Positions 1 through 9,672 of a stretch of DNA of 64,000 bases are shown one piece after another (the first letter of the stretch is position 1; the number at the start of each line of letters is the position of its first letter). A model generated the notes under the pieces. It ran no database searches and had not been told where the DNA came from. It worked only from the letters and a program-made list of their open reading frames with translations. The position numbers were made by a program, and so were the translations under genes. Source of the DNA: Chlorobiota bacterium (GTDB lineage: Bacteria > Bacteroidota > Chlorobiia > Chlorobiales > Chlorobiaceae); contig VGGK01000008.1 of NCBI GenBank assembly GCA_016868665.1, positions 1 to 64,000 of the forward strand. Reading direction: 5' to 3'.

Positions 1-25
1 TTCAACAATCAAGCGTATTACCACT

Positions 26-1810
26 ATGGATGTACAGATGTGGACGTATACCATTGTAGGCGCTACCTTTCTGCTCTACATCGCTATCGCGATCTGGGCG
101 AAAGCCGGCTCTACGAAGGAATTCTACGTTGCAGGAGCAGGCGTTCCGCCTCTCATGAACGGCATGGCCACCGCTGCGGACTGGATGTCGGCAGCCTCCT
201 TCATTTCGATGGCCGGCCTTATCTCTTTTATGGGTTACGACGGCTCGGTCTACCTGATGGGCTGGACCGGCGGCTACGTGCTGCTCGCGCTGCTGCTGGC
301 CCCCTACCTCAGAAAATTCGGCAAGTTCACCGTTCCCGATTTCGTGGGTGACCGCTACTACTCCAACGTTGCCCGTACGGTAGCTGTCATCTGCGCCATC
401 TTCGTATCCTTCACCTACGTGGCAGGCCAGATGCGCGGCGTCGGCGTGGTCTTTTCCCGCTTCCTTGAAGTCGATATCAACACCGGCATCATTATCGGCA
501 TGTGTATCGTCTTCTTCTACGCTGTGCTCGGCGGCATGAAAGGCATCACCTACACCCAGGTTGCCCAGTACTGCGTGCTGATCTTCGCCTACATGGTTCC
601 CGCCATCTTTCTATCGATCATGATTGCAGGTAACCCCATCCCGCAGCTCGGCATGGGCGCGACCGGCGCTGACGGCGTCTACCTGCTCGACAAGCTCGAC
701 GGCCTGCATGCCGAACTCGGGTTCGCGGCATACACAAGCGGCAGCAAGCCCATGATCGACGTATTCGCCATCACGCTCGCCCTCATGGTCGGTACTGCCG
801 GTCTTCCGCACGTCATCGTGCGCTTCTTCACCGTGCCGAAAGTACGCGACGCCCGAATCTCCGCAGGATGGGCGCTGATCTTCATCGCCCTGCTCTACAC
901 CACGGCGCCTGCCATCGCAACCTTCGCCCGCCTGAACCTCATCGACACGGTCAGCAACCAGAGCTATGCCGAAATGCCCGAATGGTTCAAGAAATGGGAA
1001 AAAACCGGCCTGCTTGCCTGGATGGATAAAAACGACGACGGCAAAATCCAGTACCTCGGCAAAGCGGCCAACGGCGGCGATGCGTTCGAAGGAGGCAAAC
1101 CGGCCTTCACCAAACAAACCGGCGAATACGGACAGCAGCTCATGTCGAACAAGCCCACCGACAACGCCAACGAGCTCTTTATCGACAACGATATCATGGT
1201 GCTGGCAAACCCCGAAATCGGCAACCTTCCCAACTGGGTGATCGCGCTCGTTGCTGCCGGCGGTCTTGCCGCAGCGCTTTCGACCGCTGCCGGACTGCTG
1301 CTCGTCATCTCGACCTCGGTCGCGCATGACCTTATCAAAAAGCAGTTCAATCCCAACATCAGCGAAAAGAGCGAACTGCTTTACGCCCGTATAGCCGTGG
1401 CTGTCGCCATCGTGATAGCAGGCTACTTCGGCATCAATCCTCCGGGATTCGTGGCACAGGTGGTGGCGTTCGCCTTCGGCCTTGCGGCGGCATCGTTCTT
1501 CCCGGTGATCATCCTCGGCATCTTCTCGAAGCGGATGAACAAGGAAGGCGCCATCAGCGGCATGCTTGCAGGCCTGATCTTCACGGCGGCCTACATCGTC
1601 TACTTCAAGTTCGTCAGCCCGGATATGAACAAACCGGAGTTCTGGTGGTTCGGCATTTCGCCTGAAGGCATCGGCACGGTCGGCATGCTGCTCAACATTG
1701 CCGTCAGCATGATTGTATCCCGCATCACCCCGGAACCTCCACAGGAGATCCAGGAACTGGTCGACAGCCTCCGCTACCCGAAAGGAGCCGGCGAAGCTGT
1801 GGATCACTGA
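26..1810 (+). CDS. Sodium:solute symporter (SSS family, ActP-like, long subfamily)
   Basis: A 594-residue inner-membrane symporter with many hydrophobic segments. It probably couples Na+ entry to uptake of an organic anion such as acetate; the substrate is inferred from family only. Residues about 30-60 (ending EFYVAGAGVPPLMNG) and the following MATAADWMSAASF stretch are typical of SSS transporters. It is longer than classical ActP because of a hydrophilic insertion at about residues 315-390. Within that insertion residues 334-345 (D-K-N-D-D-G-K-I-Q-Y-L-G) resemble an EF-hand calcium loop. I used the ATG at 26; a second in-frame ATG lies at 38. The gene starts almost at the window edge, so a small partner subunit (DUF4212), often encoded just upstream in this subfamily, could lie outside. 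A strong terminator follows. Confidence 0.9.
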   Translation: MDVQMWTYTIVGATFLLYIAIAIWAKAGSTKEFYVAGAGVPPLMNGMATAADWMSAASFISMAGLISFMGYDGSVYLMGWTGGYVLLALLLAPYLRKFGKFTVPDFVGDRYYSNVARTVAVICAIFVSFTYVAGQMRGVGVVFSRFLEVDINTGIIIGMCIVFFYAVLGGMKGITYTQVAQYCVLIFAYMVPAIFLSIMIAGNPIPQLGMGATGADGVYLLDKLDGLHAELGFAAYTSGSKPMIDVFAITLALMVGTAGLPHVIVRFFTVPKVRDARISAGWALIFIALLYTTAPAIATFARLNLIDTVSNQSYAEMPEWFKKWEKTGLLAWMDKNDDGKIQYLGKAANGGDAFEGGKPAFTKQTGEYGQQLMSNKPTDNANELFIDNDIMVLANPEIGNLPNWVIALVAAGGLAAALSTAAGLLLVISTSVAHDLIKKQFNPNISEKSELLYARIAVAVAIVIAGYFGINPPGFVAQVVAFAFGLAAASFFPVIILGIFSKRMNKEGAISGMLAGLIFTAAYIVYFKFVSPDMNKPEFWWFGISPEGIGTVGMLLNIAVSMIVSRITPEPPQEIQELVDSLRYPKGAGEAVDH

Positions 1811-1830
1811 GATCGAACGTTCTTTCACTC

Positions 1831-1864
1831 AAAAGGCGCGGAACCATCCGCGCCTTTTTTTTTG
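1831..1864 (+). terminator. Rho-independent terminator after the symporter gene
   Basis: AAAGGCGCGGA pairs with TCCGCGCCTTT around an ACCA loop, followed by a run of T. It starts about 20 bp after the symporter stop and ends just upstream of uvrC, separating the two transcription units. Confidence 0.9.
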
Positions 1865-1909
1865 TTACCTTCTGCATTGTCAACAATTGAACGTAACGCG
1901 ACATTCCCG

Positions 1910-3793
1910 ATGACCGATTGCAACAGCACGGAAACCGGCGACGCATCCGCCGGTTCGCTGCATGAAAAACTCTCGGCACTGCCGACAGCTCCTGGCGTCT
2001 ACCAGTTCAGAAACAGAGCCGGCAAGGTCATCTATGTCGGCAAGGCAAAAAACCTGAGGAGCCGCGTGCGTTCCTATTTTCGCGATCCCAGGCAGCTCTT
2101 CGGAAAAACCCTGGTACTTGTCGGACACATCGCGGACCTGGAGGTTATCATCACCTCGTCGGAGGTTGAGGCGCTGATTCTCGAAAACAACCTCATCAAG
2201 GAACTCAAGCCTCGTTATAACGTGAACCTGAAGGACGACAAAACCTATCCCTACCTTGTCGTCACCAACGAACCGTTCCCCAGAATCTTCATAACCAGGC
2301 AACTCAAACGCGACGGTTCGACCTGGTTCGGACCTTATACCGAGGCCGGCCAGCTCCGATCCATTCTTGAACTCGCGGAATCGATCTTCCCGATCAGAAG
2401 CTGCAGGCTGAAGCTGACCGAAGAGAATATCCGCGCCGGAAAATTCAGGGTCTGCCTCGACTACCACATCCGCAAGTGCAAGGGCCCCTGCGAAGGACAT
2501 CAGTCCGAAGAGGAGTACGGCGAGATGATCGGCGAAATCCTGAAACTGCTCAAAGGCAGAACTTCGGGACTCATCCGGTCGCTGACGGAAAAGATGCATG
2601 CCCATGCCGCCGCCCTGCAGTTCGAAGCCGCTGCGGAAATCCGTATACAGCTCGACAGCCTGAAGCGATACGGCGAGCGACAGAAAGTCGTCAGCCTGGA
2701 CGGCGCCGACCGCGACGTTCTGGCCGTCGCATCGGGCCAGGATGACGCCTGCGCGGTAGTGTTTACCATCCGCGAAGGCAAGCTGCTCGGCTCCCGGCGC
2801 GTTTACATGAACAATACCGCCGGAGAGAGTGAATCAACCCTGCTCGCGAAAGCGGCGGAAAACTGGTATCTCGGCGCCATGGACGCCATGCCGGACGAAA
2901 TCCTGCTCCAGCACAGCCTGTCCGAAGACGAGGAGATGACCCTGAAAGCGCTGGTCGACGAAAAAAAACAGAAGGAATCCGGAAGAAAATCCTCCGTGCG
3001 GATCGTCATACCGCAGATTGGCGAAAAAGCCCATCTGCTCGACATGTGCGGAAACAATGCCCGGCATCACCTCGAAGAGTACCTGATACAGAAACAGAAA
3101 CGAGGCGAAGCGGCACGCGAAACCCCCGGCCTCCGCGAACTCATGAAGCTGCTCCATCTGCCGAAACTGCCGGAACGCATCGAATGTTTCGATAATTCGC
3201 ACTTCCAGGGAACGGATTATGTCAGCTCCATGGTCTGTTTCATGCAGGGCAGACCGAAAAAATCGGATTACCGGAAATTCAGGCTGAAAAGTTTCGAAGG
3301 CTCCGACGATTACGCGGCCATGGAGGAGGTTATCACCCGCCGTTACACCGGTTCGCTTGCCGGCGAACTGCCAATGCCGGACCTCATTGTGGTTGACGGT
3401 GGAAAAGGCCAGGTCAATGCCGCATATGCCGTACTTTCGGCTACCGGCATTGACATACAGGTCATCGGACTCGCAAAACGGCTCGAAGAGATATTTCTGC
3501 CGCATACCGCAGATCCCTTCAACCTGCCGAAAACCTCCCCGGCGCTCAGGCTCCTGCAACAGCTGCGTGACGAAGCGCACCGTTTTGCCCTCACCTATCA
3601 CCGGAAGCTGCGCTCGGAGCGGACCCTGCAGACGGAACTGACCTCGATTCCCGGCATCGGCCGCAAAACGGCAATGAAACTGCTCGAACATTTCGGTTCC
3701 GTCGAACGTATAGCCACCGCAGGCATCGACGATCTCAGGGCTGCTGCCGGCAGTGCCCTTGCCGCCAAAATCCATGCGTATTATCACCCGTAA
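1910..3793 (+). CDS. uvrC: UvrABC system protein C
   Basis: Excinuclease subunit that makes both incisions around bulky DNA lesions after UvrA/UvrB loading. The 627-residue product has the UvrC layout: an N-terminal GIY-YIG nuclease (GVYQFRN...VIYVGKAKNLRSRV, about residues 30-60), a UVR region near residue 220 that would contact UvrB, a C-terminal RNase H-like nuclease beginning around IECFDNSHFQG with VVDGGKGQ, and terminal helix-hairpin-helix repeats (IPGIGRKTAMKLLEHFG). The frame is open further upstream, but those residues overlap the preceding terminator, so the ATG at 1910 is preferred. Single-gene unit with a 111-bp gap to the next gene. Confidence 0.95.
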   Translation: MTDCNSTETGDASAGSLHEKLSALPTAPGVYQFRNRAGKVIYVGKAKNLRSRVRSYFRDPRQLFGKTLVLVGHIADLEVIITSSEVEALILENNLIKELKPRYNVNLKDDKTYPYLVVTNEPFPRIFITRQLKRDGSTWFGPYTEAGQLRSILELAESIFPIRSCRLKLTEENIRAGKFRVCLDYHIRKCKGPCEGHQSEEEYGEMIGEILKLLKGRTSGLIRSLTEKMHAHAAALQFEAAAEIRIQLDSLKRYGERQKVVSLDGADRDVLAVASGQDDACAVVFTIREGKLLGSRRVYMNNTAGESESTLLAKAAENWYLGAMDAMPDEILLQHSLSEDEEMTLKALVDEKKQKESGRKSSVRIVIPQIGEKAHLLDMCGNNARHHLEEYLIQKQKRGEAARETPGLRELMKLLHLPKLPERIECFDNSHFQGTDYVSSMVCFMQGRPKKSDYRKFRLKSFEGSDDYAAMEEVITRRYTGSLAGELPMPDLIVVDGGKGQVNAAYAVLSATGIDIQVIGLAKRLEEIFLPHTADPFNLPKTSPALRLLQQLRDEAHRFALTYHRKLRSERTLQTELTSIPGIGRKTAMKLLEHFGSVERIATAGIDDLRAAAGSALAAKIHAYYHP

Positions 3794-3904
3794 GGCTGCA
3801 ACAGGGCGAACCGTGACGCGCCGCGGGATGTTGTTGTTACGAAAAATCTGTTATATTTGTTGAATATTATACCTGATGAACACAGAACCTCTTTCTGACT
3901 GCCA

Positions 3905-5302
3905 ATGAATCTGCCCGATTTTTTCGACGATAACCGTCACGACGCATCCGGGTTGTCACGCAAAGAGCCGCCCGATCTTGACGATATCGAAAACAGATAC
4001 GACGCCGAAGAACTTATCGAGCTGATAATGCAGCTCAACGAAGACGGTTTTGTAATCGAAGCCCTTGCCGTTGCCCGTCGCGTTGAAACCATCGCTCCCT
4101 ATAATGCCGAAACATGGTTCCACCTCGGCAACTGCCTGACCCTCAACGGAGAGTTCGAGGCTGCACTCGACGCTTTCGAAGAAGCGGTACTGCTCAGTCC
4201 CGCGGACGGCGAAATGCAATTGAATCTTGCCCTTGCGCGCTTCAATACCGGTCGCTTCGACGAAGCGCTGGAACTGTTCGATGACCTGTTCGTGGACTCG
4301 TCCATCGAACGCGAGTTCCACTACTACCGCGGCATTATCCTGCAGCGCAAGGAACTCTACCCCGATGCGGAATCGGATTTCGAAAGATGCCTCGAAATCG
4401 ACCCTGCGTTTTCTGATGCCTGGTACGAGCTCGCCTATTGCAGGGATGTGCAGGGAAAGCTCGACGAAAGCGTGCTCTGTTACGACAGAACGCTCGACAT
4501 GGATCCCTACAACATAAATGCGTGGTACAATCGGGGACTTGTGCTCAGCAAGCTGAAACGGTACGATGAGGCCCTCGACTCTTACGACATGGCGCTTGCC
4601 ATCGCCGACGATTTCAGTTCGGCCTGGTACAATCGCGCCAACGTGCTCGCAATCACCGGCAGAATCGGGGAAGCCGCCGAAAGCTATCTGAAAACGCTCG
4701 AATACGAGCCTGACGACCTCAATGCGCTCTACAACATAGGCATTGCCTACGAGGAACTCGAGGAGTACGAAGAGGCGACGGGCTTCTATCTTCGCTGCAT
4801 AGAAATAAACCGCGATTTTTCCGATGCCTGGTTCGCCCTCTCATGCTGTTACGACGCGCTCGAACAGTACGAAAATGCCGCAGCAGCCATAGACGAGGCG
4901 CTGAGGATCCTCCCCGACAGCATCGAATTTCTCCTGCTGAAAGCGGAGATAGCCTACAATCTTTACCAGCTTGACCAATCGCTCGATACATACAGGGAAA
5001 TCATCCTTCTCGAACCCGACAATCCGCAGATATGGCTCGACTACGCCATGGTGCTGCGCGAAAACGGTTTGTTCGGGGAATCCATCGAAGCGCTGCAACA
5101 GTCGCTGAAACTGCAGCCGCTATCGGCCGACGCCCATTTTGAAATCGCTGCGGCTTATTTTGCTATGGGCGACAAGCTCAGCACGCTCAAGGCCCTCAGC
5201 AAGGCCTTCAAGATTGACCCCGATAAAAAACAGCTGTTCCAGAGCACCTTTCCGGAGCTCTACCAGCAGGATGCGGTCAGAAAAATACTCGGAATATCCT
5301 GA
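3905..5302 (+). CDS. Tetratricopeptide-repeat protein
   Basis: A soluble, acidic 465-residue protein made almost entirely of TPR units. Successive 34-residue blocks with the W..LG/Y...A...P pattern run from about residue 60 to 450 (for example [19 protein letters not shown] and [19 protein letters not shown]). No signal peptide or membrane segment is visible, so it is probably a cytoplasmic scaffold. TPR proteins of this length and composition are common in Chlorobi and Bacteroidetes; no specific partner can be named. An AT-rich stretch with -10-like hexamers (around 3831-3870) precedes it. aroE starts 26 bp downstream, so the two may be co-transcribed. Confidence 0.85.
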   Translation: MNLPDFFDDNRHDASGLSRKEPPDLDDIENRYDAEELIELIMQLNEDGFVIEALAVARRVETIAPYNAETWFHLGNCLTLNGEFEAALDAFEEAVLLSPADGEMQLNLALARFNTGRFDEALELFDDLFVDSSIEREFHYYRGIILQRKELYPDAESDFERCLEIDPAFSDAWYELAYCRDVQGKLDESVLCYDRTLDMDPYNINAWYNRGLVLSKLKRYDEALDSYDMALAIADDFSSAWYNRANVLAITGRIGEAAESYLKTLEYEPDDLNALYNIGIAYEELEEYEEATGFYLRCIEINRDFSDAWFALSCCYDALEQYENAAAAIDEALRILPDSIEFLLLKAEIAYNLYQLDQSLDTYREIILLEPDNPQIWLDYAMVLRENGLFGESIEALQQSLKLQPLSADAHFEIAAAYFAMGDKLSTLKALSKAFKIDPDKKQLFQSTFPELYQQDAVRKILGIS

Positions 5303-5328
5303 ACCCTCATTCCCGGAACGACTGCCGC

Positions 5329-6216
5329 ATGAACGCATCAAGGCACATTCTCGGCCTTATCGGAAAAAACGTGGAGTATTCGTGGTCGCCGTTCATTCAC
5401 AATACCGCATGCTCGATTCTCGGCCTTCCTTACGTCTATACCATTTTCAACATCGGGAGCCCCGAACTGCTCGCCGACGCGTTGCGCGGCGCCCGGGCTC
5501 TCGGCATATCGGGGTTTAACGTCACCATCCCCTACAAAAAAGATGTGGTTCCCCTGCTCGACGAGCTCGCGCCCGAAGCCTCCTGCATACAGGCCGTCAA
5601 TACCATCGTGAACCGTGACGGCAAACTTGCAGGCTACAACACCGACATCGAAGGGTTCGCAACTCCGCTGCTGCCCTATCGGGATCGCCTTGCGGGAAAA
5701 CCCGTTGCCGTTTTCGGTTCCGGAGGCGCTTCGCTTGCCGCCATAGAGGCGTTCAGGCTCTATTTCCGGCCATCGGCCATCTATCTCTTCGTCAGGGATC
5801 TCTTCAAAGGTCTGTTCATGCTCGAACACTACCCCTTTAAAGAGCGGATCGCCGTCTCTCTTCTCGACGATCTCCGGCAAGGGAAAAACAATACGCATGA
5901 ATACTTCAGGAACTGCGAAGCAGTGGTCAATGCGACCCCTCTGGGAACGAAGGGACGATCCGATGACGGCATGCAAAGCATCGTTCCTGCCGGAAGCAAC
6001 CTGCTTCACAGCGGCCAGATCGTTTACGACATGGTCTACAATCCGATACGCACGCCGCTGCTTCTTGCGGCCGAACAGGCCGGAGCGGTCACGGTTTCGG
6101 GAATCGAAATGCTTATCGGTCAGGCGGCCGGATCGTTTTCGCTCTGGACCGGCAGCGACATGCCTGTCGACCGGGTGCGCGCCGAACTGCTCCGTCACAT
6201 CGAAACCTCTCCGTAA
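5329..6216 (+). CDS. aroE: Shikimate dehydrogenase
   Basis: NADP-dependent reduction of 3-dehydroshikimate to shikimate in aromatic amino acid (and here quinone/chlorophyll precursor) supply. The 295-residue product has the substrate-binding N-terminus ([24 protein letters not shown] with the catalytic Lys), NTDIEGF, then a nucleotide-binding region ([16 protein letters not shown]) and the C-terminal [18 protein letters not shown]. It is slightly longer than the roughly 270-residue E. coli enzyme because of an insertion near residues 165-205 in the cofactor domain. ATG at 5329. Confidence 0.93.
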   Translation: MNASRHILGLIGKNVEYSWSPFIHNTACSILGLPYVYTIFNIGSPELLADALRGARALGISGFNVTIPYKKDVVPLLDELAPEASCIQAVNTIVNRDGKLAGYNTDIEGFATPLLPYRDRLAGKPVAVFGSGGASLAAIEAFRLYFRPSAIYLFVRDLFKGLFMLEHYPFKERIAVSLLDDLRQGKNNTHEYFRNCEAVVNATPLGTKGRSDDGMQSIVPAGSNLLHSGQIVYDMVYNPIRTPLLLAAEQAGAVTVSGIEMLIGQAAGSFSLWTGSDMPVDRVRAELLRHIETSP

Positions 6217-6289
6217 CCCTGCCGGCGCTCCACGAACCCTACGATTCGGCTCTATCATCTCTTCCAACACTGCATAACCCGGCCTCTCC

Positions 6290-6796
6290 ATGAAATGGTT
6301 TTTCACTCTTGCTTCGGCAGTCGTTCTTCTTGATCAGATCACAAAAAAACTTGCCGTCATGTTCCTCAGGGAGCGCGGCTCGATCATCCTCATCCCCGAC
6401 TGGCTGAAACTCACCTATGCCGAAAACAGGGGCATCGCTTTTGGCCTGGAATTCGCGCCACAACTGGTCATGATTCTTATCGTCAGCGCCATATCGCTCC
6501 TCGTGGTGCTCTATGTGCTGCGATCATCCAACCGCTCCACGCTCTTTCTGCTCCCCTTCTCCCTGATTTTCGCCGGCGGCATCGGCAACCTCATCGACCG
6601 CATCACGGTTGGATGGGTCATCGACTTCATCCATCTCGATCTCTATCAGGGGTTCGTCATGGGTTCGTGGGTTTCGCTCTGGCCGATTTTCAACGTCGCA
6701 GACTCTGCCATCACCATAGGCGCCTGCATACTCGTGTTCATGCACAACCGGATCTTTCCGGAACCCGAACCTTCTGCCGACAGCAATGTACGTTGA
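6290..6796 (+). CDS. lspA: Lipoprotein signal peptidase
   Basis: Aspartic peptidase of the inner membrane that removes signal peptides from prolipoproteins such as the two lipocalins encoded at 45.9-46.9 kb. The 168-residue protein has four hydrophobic segments and the family signatures [25 protein letters not shown] and [11 protein letters not shown]; the Asp residues of the latter two form the catalytic dyad. It overlaps the downstream tatD-family gene by 11 bp, suggesting co-translation. Confidence 0.94.
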   Translation: MKWFFTLASAVVLLDQITKKLAVMFLRERGSIILIPDWLKLTYAENRGIAFGLEFAPQLVMILIVSAISLLVVLYVLRSSNRSTLFLLPFSLIFAGGIGNLIDRITVGWVIDFIHLDLYQGFVMGSWVSLWPIFNVADSAITIGACILVFMHNRIFPEPEPSADSNVR

Positions 6797-7568
6797 TGTC
6801 CACTGCCACCTGTCGTTCCCGGATTATGACGACGACCGGGAGGAGATCGTCCGCGAAATGACCGATGCTGGCGTCAGGCTGCTCGTCGATCCGGGTATCG
6901 ATGTCGAAACCAGCCGAAAGTCCGTCGAACTGGCCGCCGCATACCCGATGATCTACGCCAACGTCGGCCTGCACCCGCATGAAACATCCGCAGAACTTTC
7001 GACGGACACCTACGACGATCTCGCACGGCTCGCCACGGCGCCGAAAGTTGTGGCCATCGGCGAAATCGGCCTCGATTACCACTATCCGGACTGCCATCCA
7101 CACAGGCAGCAGGATGCGTTCCGCATCCTGCTGAGAATGGCCCGTACCCTCGACCTGCCCGTGGTGATCCACTGCCGTGACGCGTGGGACGACCTCTTCA
7201 CTGTGCTCCGGGAAGAAAACCATTCGGCACTGCGGGGGATAATGCACTGCTTCTCCGGCGATGCCGATACTGCACGGCGCTGCACGGCGCTCGGTTTCAT
7301 GCTCTCGATTCCGGGCACCGTCACCTACAAGCGTTCCCTGCTGCCCGAAATAATCAGAAGCATCCCCATCGAGCACCTTCTCACAGAAACCGACTCGCCA
7401 TACCTCAGTCCGGTGCCGTACCGCGGCAAACGCAACCGCCCGGCTCACGTTCGTCTGGTAACGGAAGCCATCGCATCGATTAAAAACATGACCATCGGGG
7501 AGACTGCGCACGCGATCGCCGAAAATGCCGCAGGAATATTCGGCAATTGCCGACTGACAGACGCATGA
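6786..7568 (+). CDS. TatD-family metal-dependent DNase
   Basis: A 260-residue TIM-barrel hydrolase of the amidohydrolase superfamily; TatD-type enzymes are metal-dependent 3'-5' exonucleases. Metal ligands are visible in order: DVHCHL (HxH) at the N-terminus, [22 protein letters not shown] and TDSPYLSP. The ATG at 6786 lies inside the 3' end of lspA. This is an ordinary housekeeping gene; the exact YcfH/TatD paralogue cannot be decided. Confidence 0.9.
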   Translation: MYVDVHCHLSFPDYDDDREEIVREMTDAGVRLLVDPGIDVETSRKSVELAAAYPMIYANVGLHPHETSAELSTDTYDDLARLATAPKVVAIGEIGLDYHYPDCHPHRQQDAFRILLRMARTLDLPVVIHCRDAWDDLFTVLREENHSALRGIMHCFSGDADTARRCTALGFMLSIPGTVTYKRSLLPEIIRSIPIEHLLTETDSPYLSPVPYRGKRNRPAHVRLVTEAIASIKNMTIGETAHAIAENAAGIFGNCRLTDA

Positions 7569-7725
7569 GTGGCGTACCCGGTATTTTGAAATTCCTGTAA
7601 ACTTCTTTAGGTTGAAAGCCATGGTCTCTGTATTTTCCCCTGCAGTTGACCACAGTCGCCTCACTATTCATCATCAAACCATACCGGACCGAGAAAAACC
7701 GGAACACAACAGAATCTCCTGACGC

Positions 7726-8406
7726 ATGACACAGATACAGACCGAACCTTCAAACAGGGAAACGGCAAAAACCAGGGCAGCCGACAATCTTCTTTATATC
7801 GCCATCAAGTACAGGAACGCACTGATCGGTGTCGTTATCCTTCTTGTCGCCATCGGCGGCGGAACGGCATTCTGGCTGAACCACCAGAAAAACGCCGAAA
7901 CGGAAGCGTCTATGCACCTCTCGAAAATAGCGCCCCTGCTCGACAGAAACGATTTCCGCAAGGCCATCGACGGATCGGCGGGCAACCGGGGGCTTAAAAG
8001 CATTTCGGCAGACTACGGAAGTACCCCGAGCGGCAGGATGGCCTCGCTGCTGCTGGCAAATGCATATTACTCCATCGGCCGGTACGATTCGGCGCTGGCC
8101 GTCTATAAAAAGACGTCTCTGAAGGACAGGGATCTCGCAGCTGCTGTTCTGGCAGGAACCGGAGCCAGCCAGTCCGAACAGAAAAAGTACGGCGAAGCGG
8201 CGGCATCGTACGAGGCTGCATCGGAAAAAGCCGAAAACAAGACCCTCAAGGCGCACTATCTGGCAAACGCCGCAGACAATCACCTTGATGCCGGAAACCC
8301 GGAAAAAGCATCGGAACTCTATAAAAAAACGGTTGCCGACTATCCGGGATCTACCGGAGCCGCTCTGGCCCAGAGATCGCTCTGGCAGATGTCCGGAAAC
8401 AGGTAG
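7726..8406 (+). CDS. Membrane-anchored TPR protein (YfgM-like architecture)
   Basis: A 226-residue protein with a cytoplasmic basic N-terminus, one membrane segment at about residues 34-54 (ALIGVVILLVAIGGGTAFWL) and TPR-like repeats in the exported part (residues about 100-220, e.g. ANAYYSIGRYDSALAVYKK). The layout resembles YfgM, the SecYEG-associated partner of the periplasmic isomerase PpiD. A peptidyl-prolyl isomerase gene follows 34 bp downstream, but that one lacks a signal peptide, so the functional parallel is only suggestive. Confidence 0.75.
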   Translation: MTQIQTEPSNRETAKTRAADNLLYIAIKYRNALIGVVILLVAIGGGTAFWLNHQKNAETEASMHLSKIAPLLDRNDFRKAIDGSAGNRGLKSISADYGSTPSGRMASLLLANAYYSIGRYDSALAVYKKTSLKDRDLAAAVLAGTGASQSEQKKYGEAAASYEAASEKAENKTLKAHYLANAADNHLDAGNPEKASELYKKTVADYPGSTGAALAQRSLWQMSGNR

Positions 8407-8440
8407 TCGCAACCGAACGCAACAATAAATCATCTACGCC

Positions 8441-8932
8441 ATGCCGGAATCATTCATCATCGAAACCTCGCTGGGCAATATCACCGTCAGCCTCTATGAC
8501 GACACGCCACAGCACCGTGACAATTTCAGAAAGCTCGTCGACGAGAACTACTACGACGGCATCCGCTTTCACCGCATCATCCGGGACTTCATGATCCAGA
8601 CCGGCGATCCGCTCTCGCGCCACGACGACAAACGCATGCTGCACGGAACCGGCGGCCCCTCGTACCGCATCCCGGCCGAGATCCGCCATCCGAACAAAAA
8701 AGGCACCCTTGCCGCAGCCCGCGACAACAATCCCGAAAAAGCATCTTCGGGAAGCCAGTTCTACATCAACCATGTCGATAACCCCTATCTCGACGGAGAG
8801 TATACGGTATTCGGCATCGTGGAATCCGGTATGGATGTGGTCGATACCATCGCGGCGGTCGAAACCGACTTCAACGACAATCCGCTGAACCCGGTGACAA
8901 TCAGAACCATCGCGCCTTCACCGCAGCAATAA
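8441..8932 (+). CDS. Cyclophilin-type peptidyl-prolyl cis-trans isomerase
   Basis: A 163-residue cyclophilin that accelerates proline isomerisation during folding. The core motifs are present: NFRKLVDENYYDGIRFHRIIRDFMIQTGDP, a GPSY segment, ASSGSQFYIN and FGIVESGMDVV. There is no signal peptide, so it should act in the cytoplasm. It sits between the YfgM-like TPR gene and a YggS gene with short gaps of 34 and 13 bp and is probably part of one transcription unit. Confidence 0.92.
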   Translation: MPESFIIETSLGNITVSLYDDTPQHRDNFRKLVDENYYDGIRFHRIIRDFMIQTGDPLSRHDDKRMLHGTGGPSYRIPAEIRHPNKKGTLAAARDNNPEKASSGSQFYINHVDNPYLDGEYTVFGIVESGMDVVDTIAAVETDFNDNPLNPVTIRTIAPSPQQ

Positions 8933-8945
8933 GCCAGAAAGGCCA

Positions 8946-9635
8946 ATGGAATCCATCGCCGGAAATCTTGCAGCTATCAGGCAGCGCATCGATGCTGCCT
9001 GCGTGAAAACCGGAAGAGATCCGGCAGCGGTCCGTCTTGTCGCGGTATCGAAAACCAAGCCCGCTACCATGATAAGGGAGGCTTTCGAGGCCGGACAGCT
9101 GGATTTCGGAGAGAGCTACGTCCAGGAATTCCTTGAAAAGGAAAACGACCCCCGGCTGAAGAACCTTCCGCTCCGCTGGCACTTCATCGGGCACCTGCAG
9201 TCGAACAAGGTGCGCCAGATTATCGGCAAGGTTGCGCTTATCCACGGCATCGACAGGCTCTCTACCGCCGAAGAGCTCTCCAGGCGCGCGGTTCAGCACG
9301 ACATCTGCGTCGATTACCTGATCGAAGTGAACACATCGGGCGAAGCCTCGAAATACGGCGTCAAACCCGAGGATCTGGCAAAAAACGCACAATCGTTCTT
9401 CAGTCTGCCGAACATTGTCCTTCGCGGTCTCATGACCATCGCATCCCCGGATCCCGCGCTTGCACGACAGGAGTTCAGAGTGCTCAAAAACCTCCTCGAT
9501 TCGCTCAGGGCAACAGCAAACGACCCGTCGCAACTTACCGAACTCTCCATGGGCATGAGCCAGGATTTCGAGGAAGCCGTAGCGGAAGGAGCAACGCTTA
9601 TCCGCGTGGGAACCGCAATTTTCGGCTGGCGGTAA
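8946..9635 (+). CDS. YggS-family PLP-binding homeostasis protein
   Basis: A 229-residue fold-III PLP-binding protein (YggS/PROSC family) that buffers pyridoxal phosphate and affects amino/keto acid balance; it has no firmly assigned enzymatic reaction. Visible signatures are VAVSKTKP with the PLP lysine, FGESYVQEF, WHFIGHLQSNKVR, GLMTIA and the C-terminal LSMGMSQDFEEAVAEGATLIRVGTAIFG (phosphate-binding region). A PLP-dependent aminotransferase gene follows 37 bp downstream, which fits its role. Confidence 0.92.
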   Translation: MESIAGNLAAIRQRIDAACVKTGRDPAAVRLVAVSKTKPATMIREAFEAGQLDFGESYVQEFLEKENDPRLKNLPLRWHFIGHLQSNKVRQIIGKVALIHGIDRLSTAEELSRRAVQHDICVDYLIEVNTSGEASKYGVKPEDLAKNAQSFFSLPNIVLRGLMTIASPDPALARQEFRVLKNLLDSLRATANDPSQLTELSMGMSQDFEEAVAEGATLIRVGTAIFGWR

Positions 9636-9672
9636 CCGCCGCGCCGATACCGTAAGCCTGCGGCAGCGAACC

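Noticed and set aside
611-1828. Long minus-strand frame opposite the symporter gene
   Set aside because: Shadow of a GC-rich gene; no motif and no plausible start signal.
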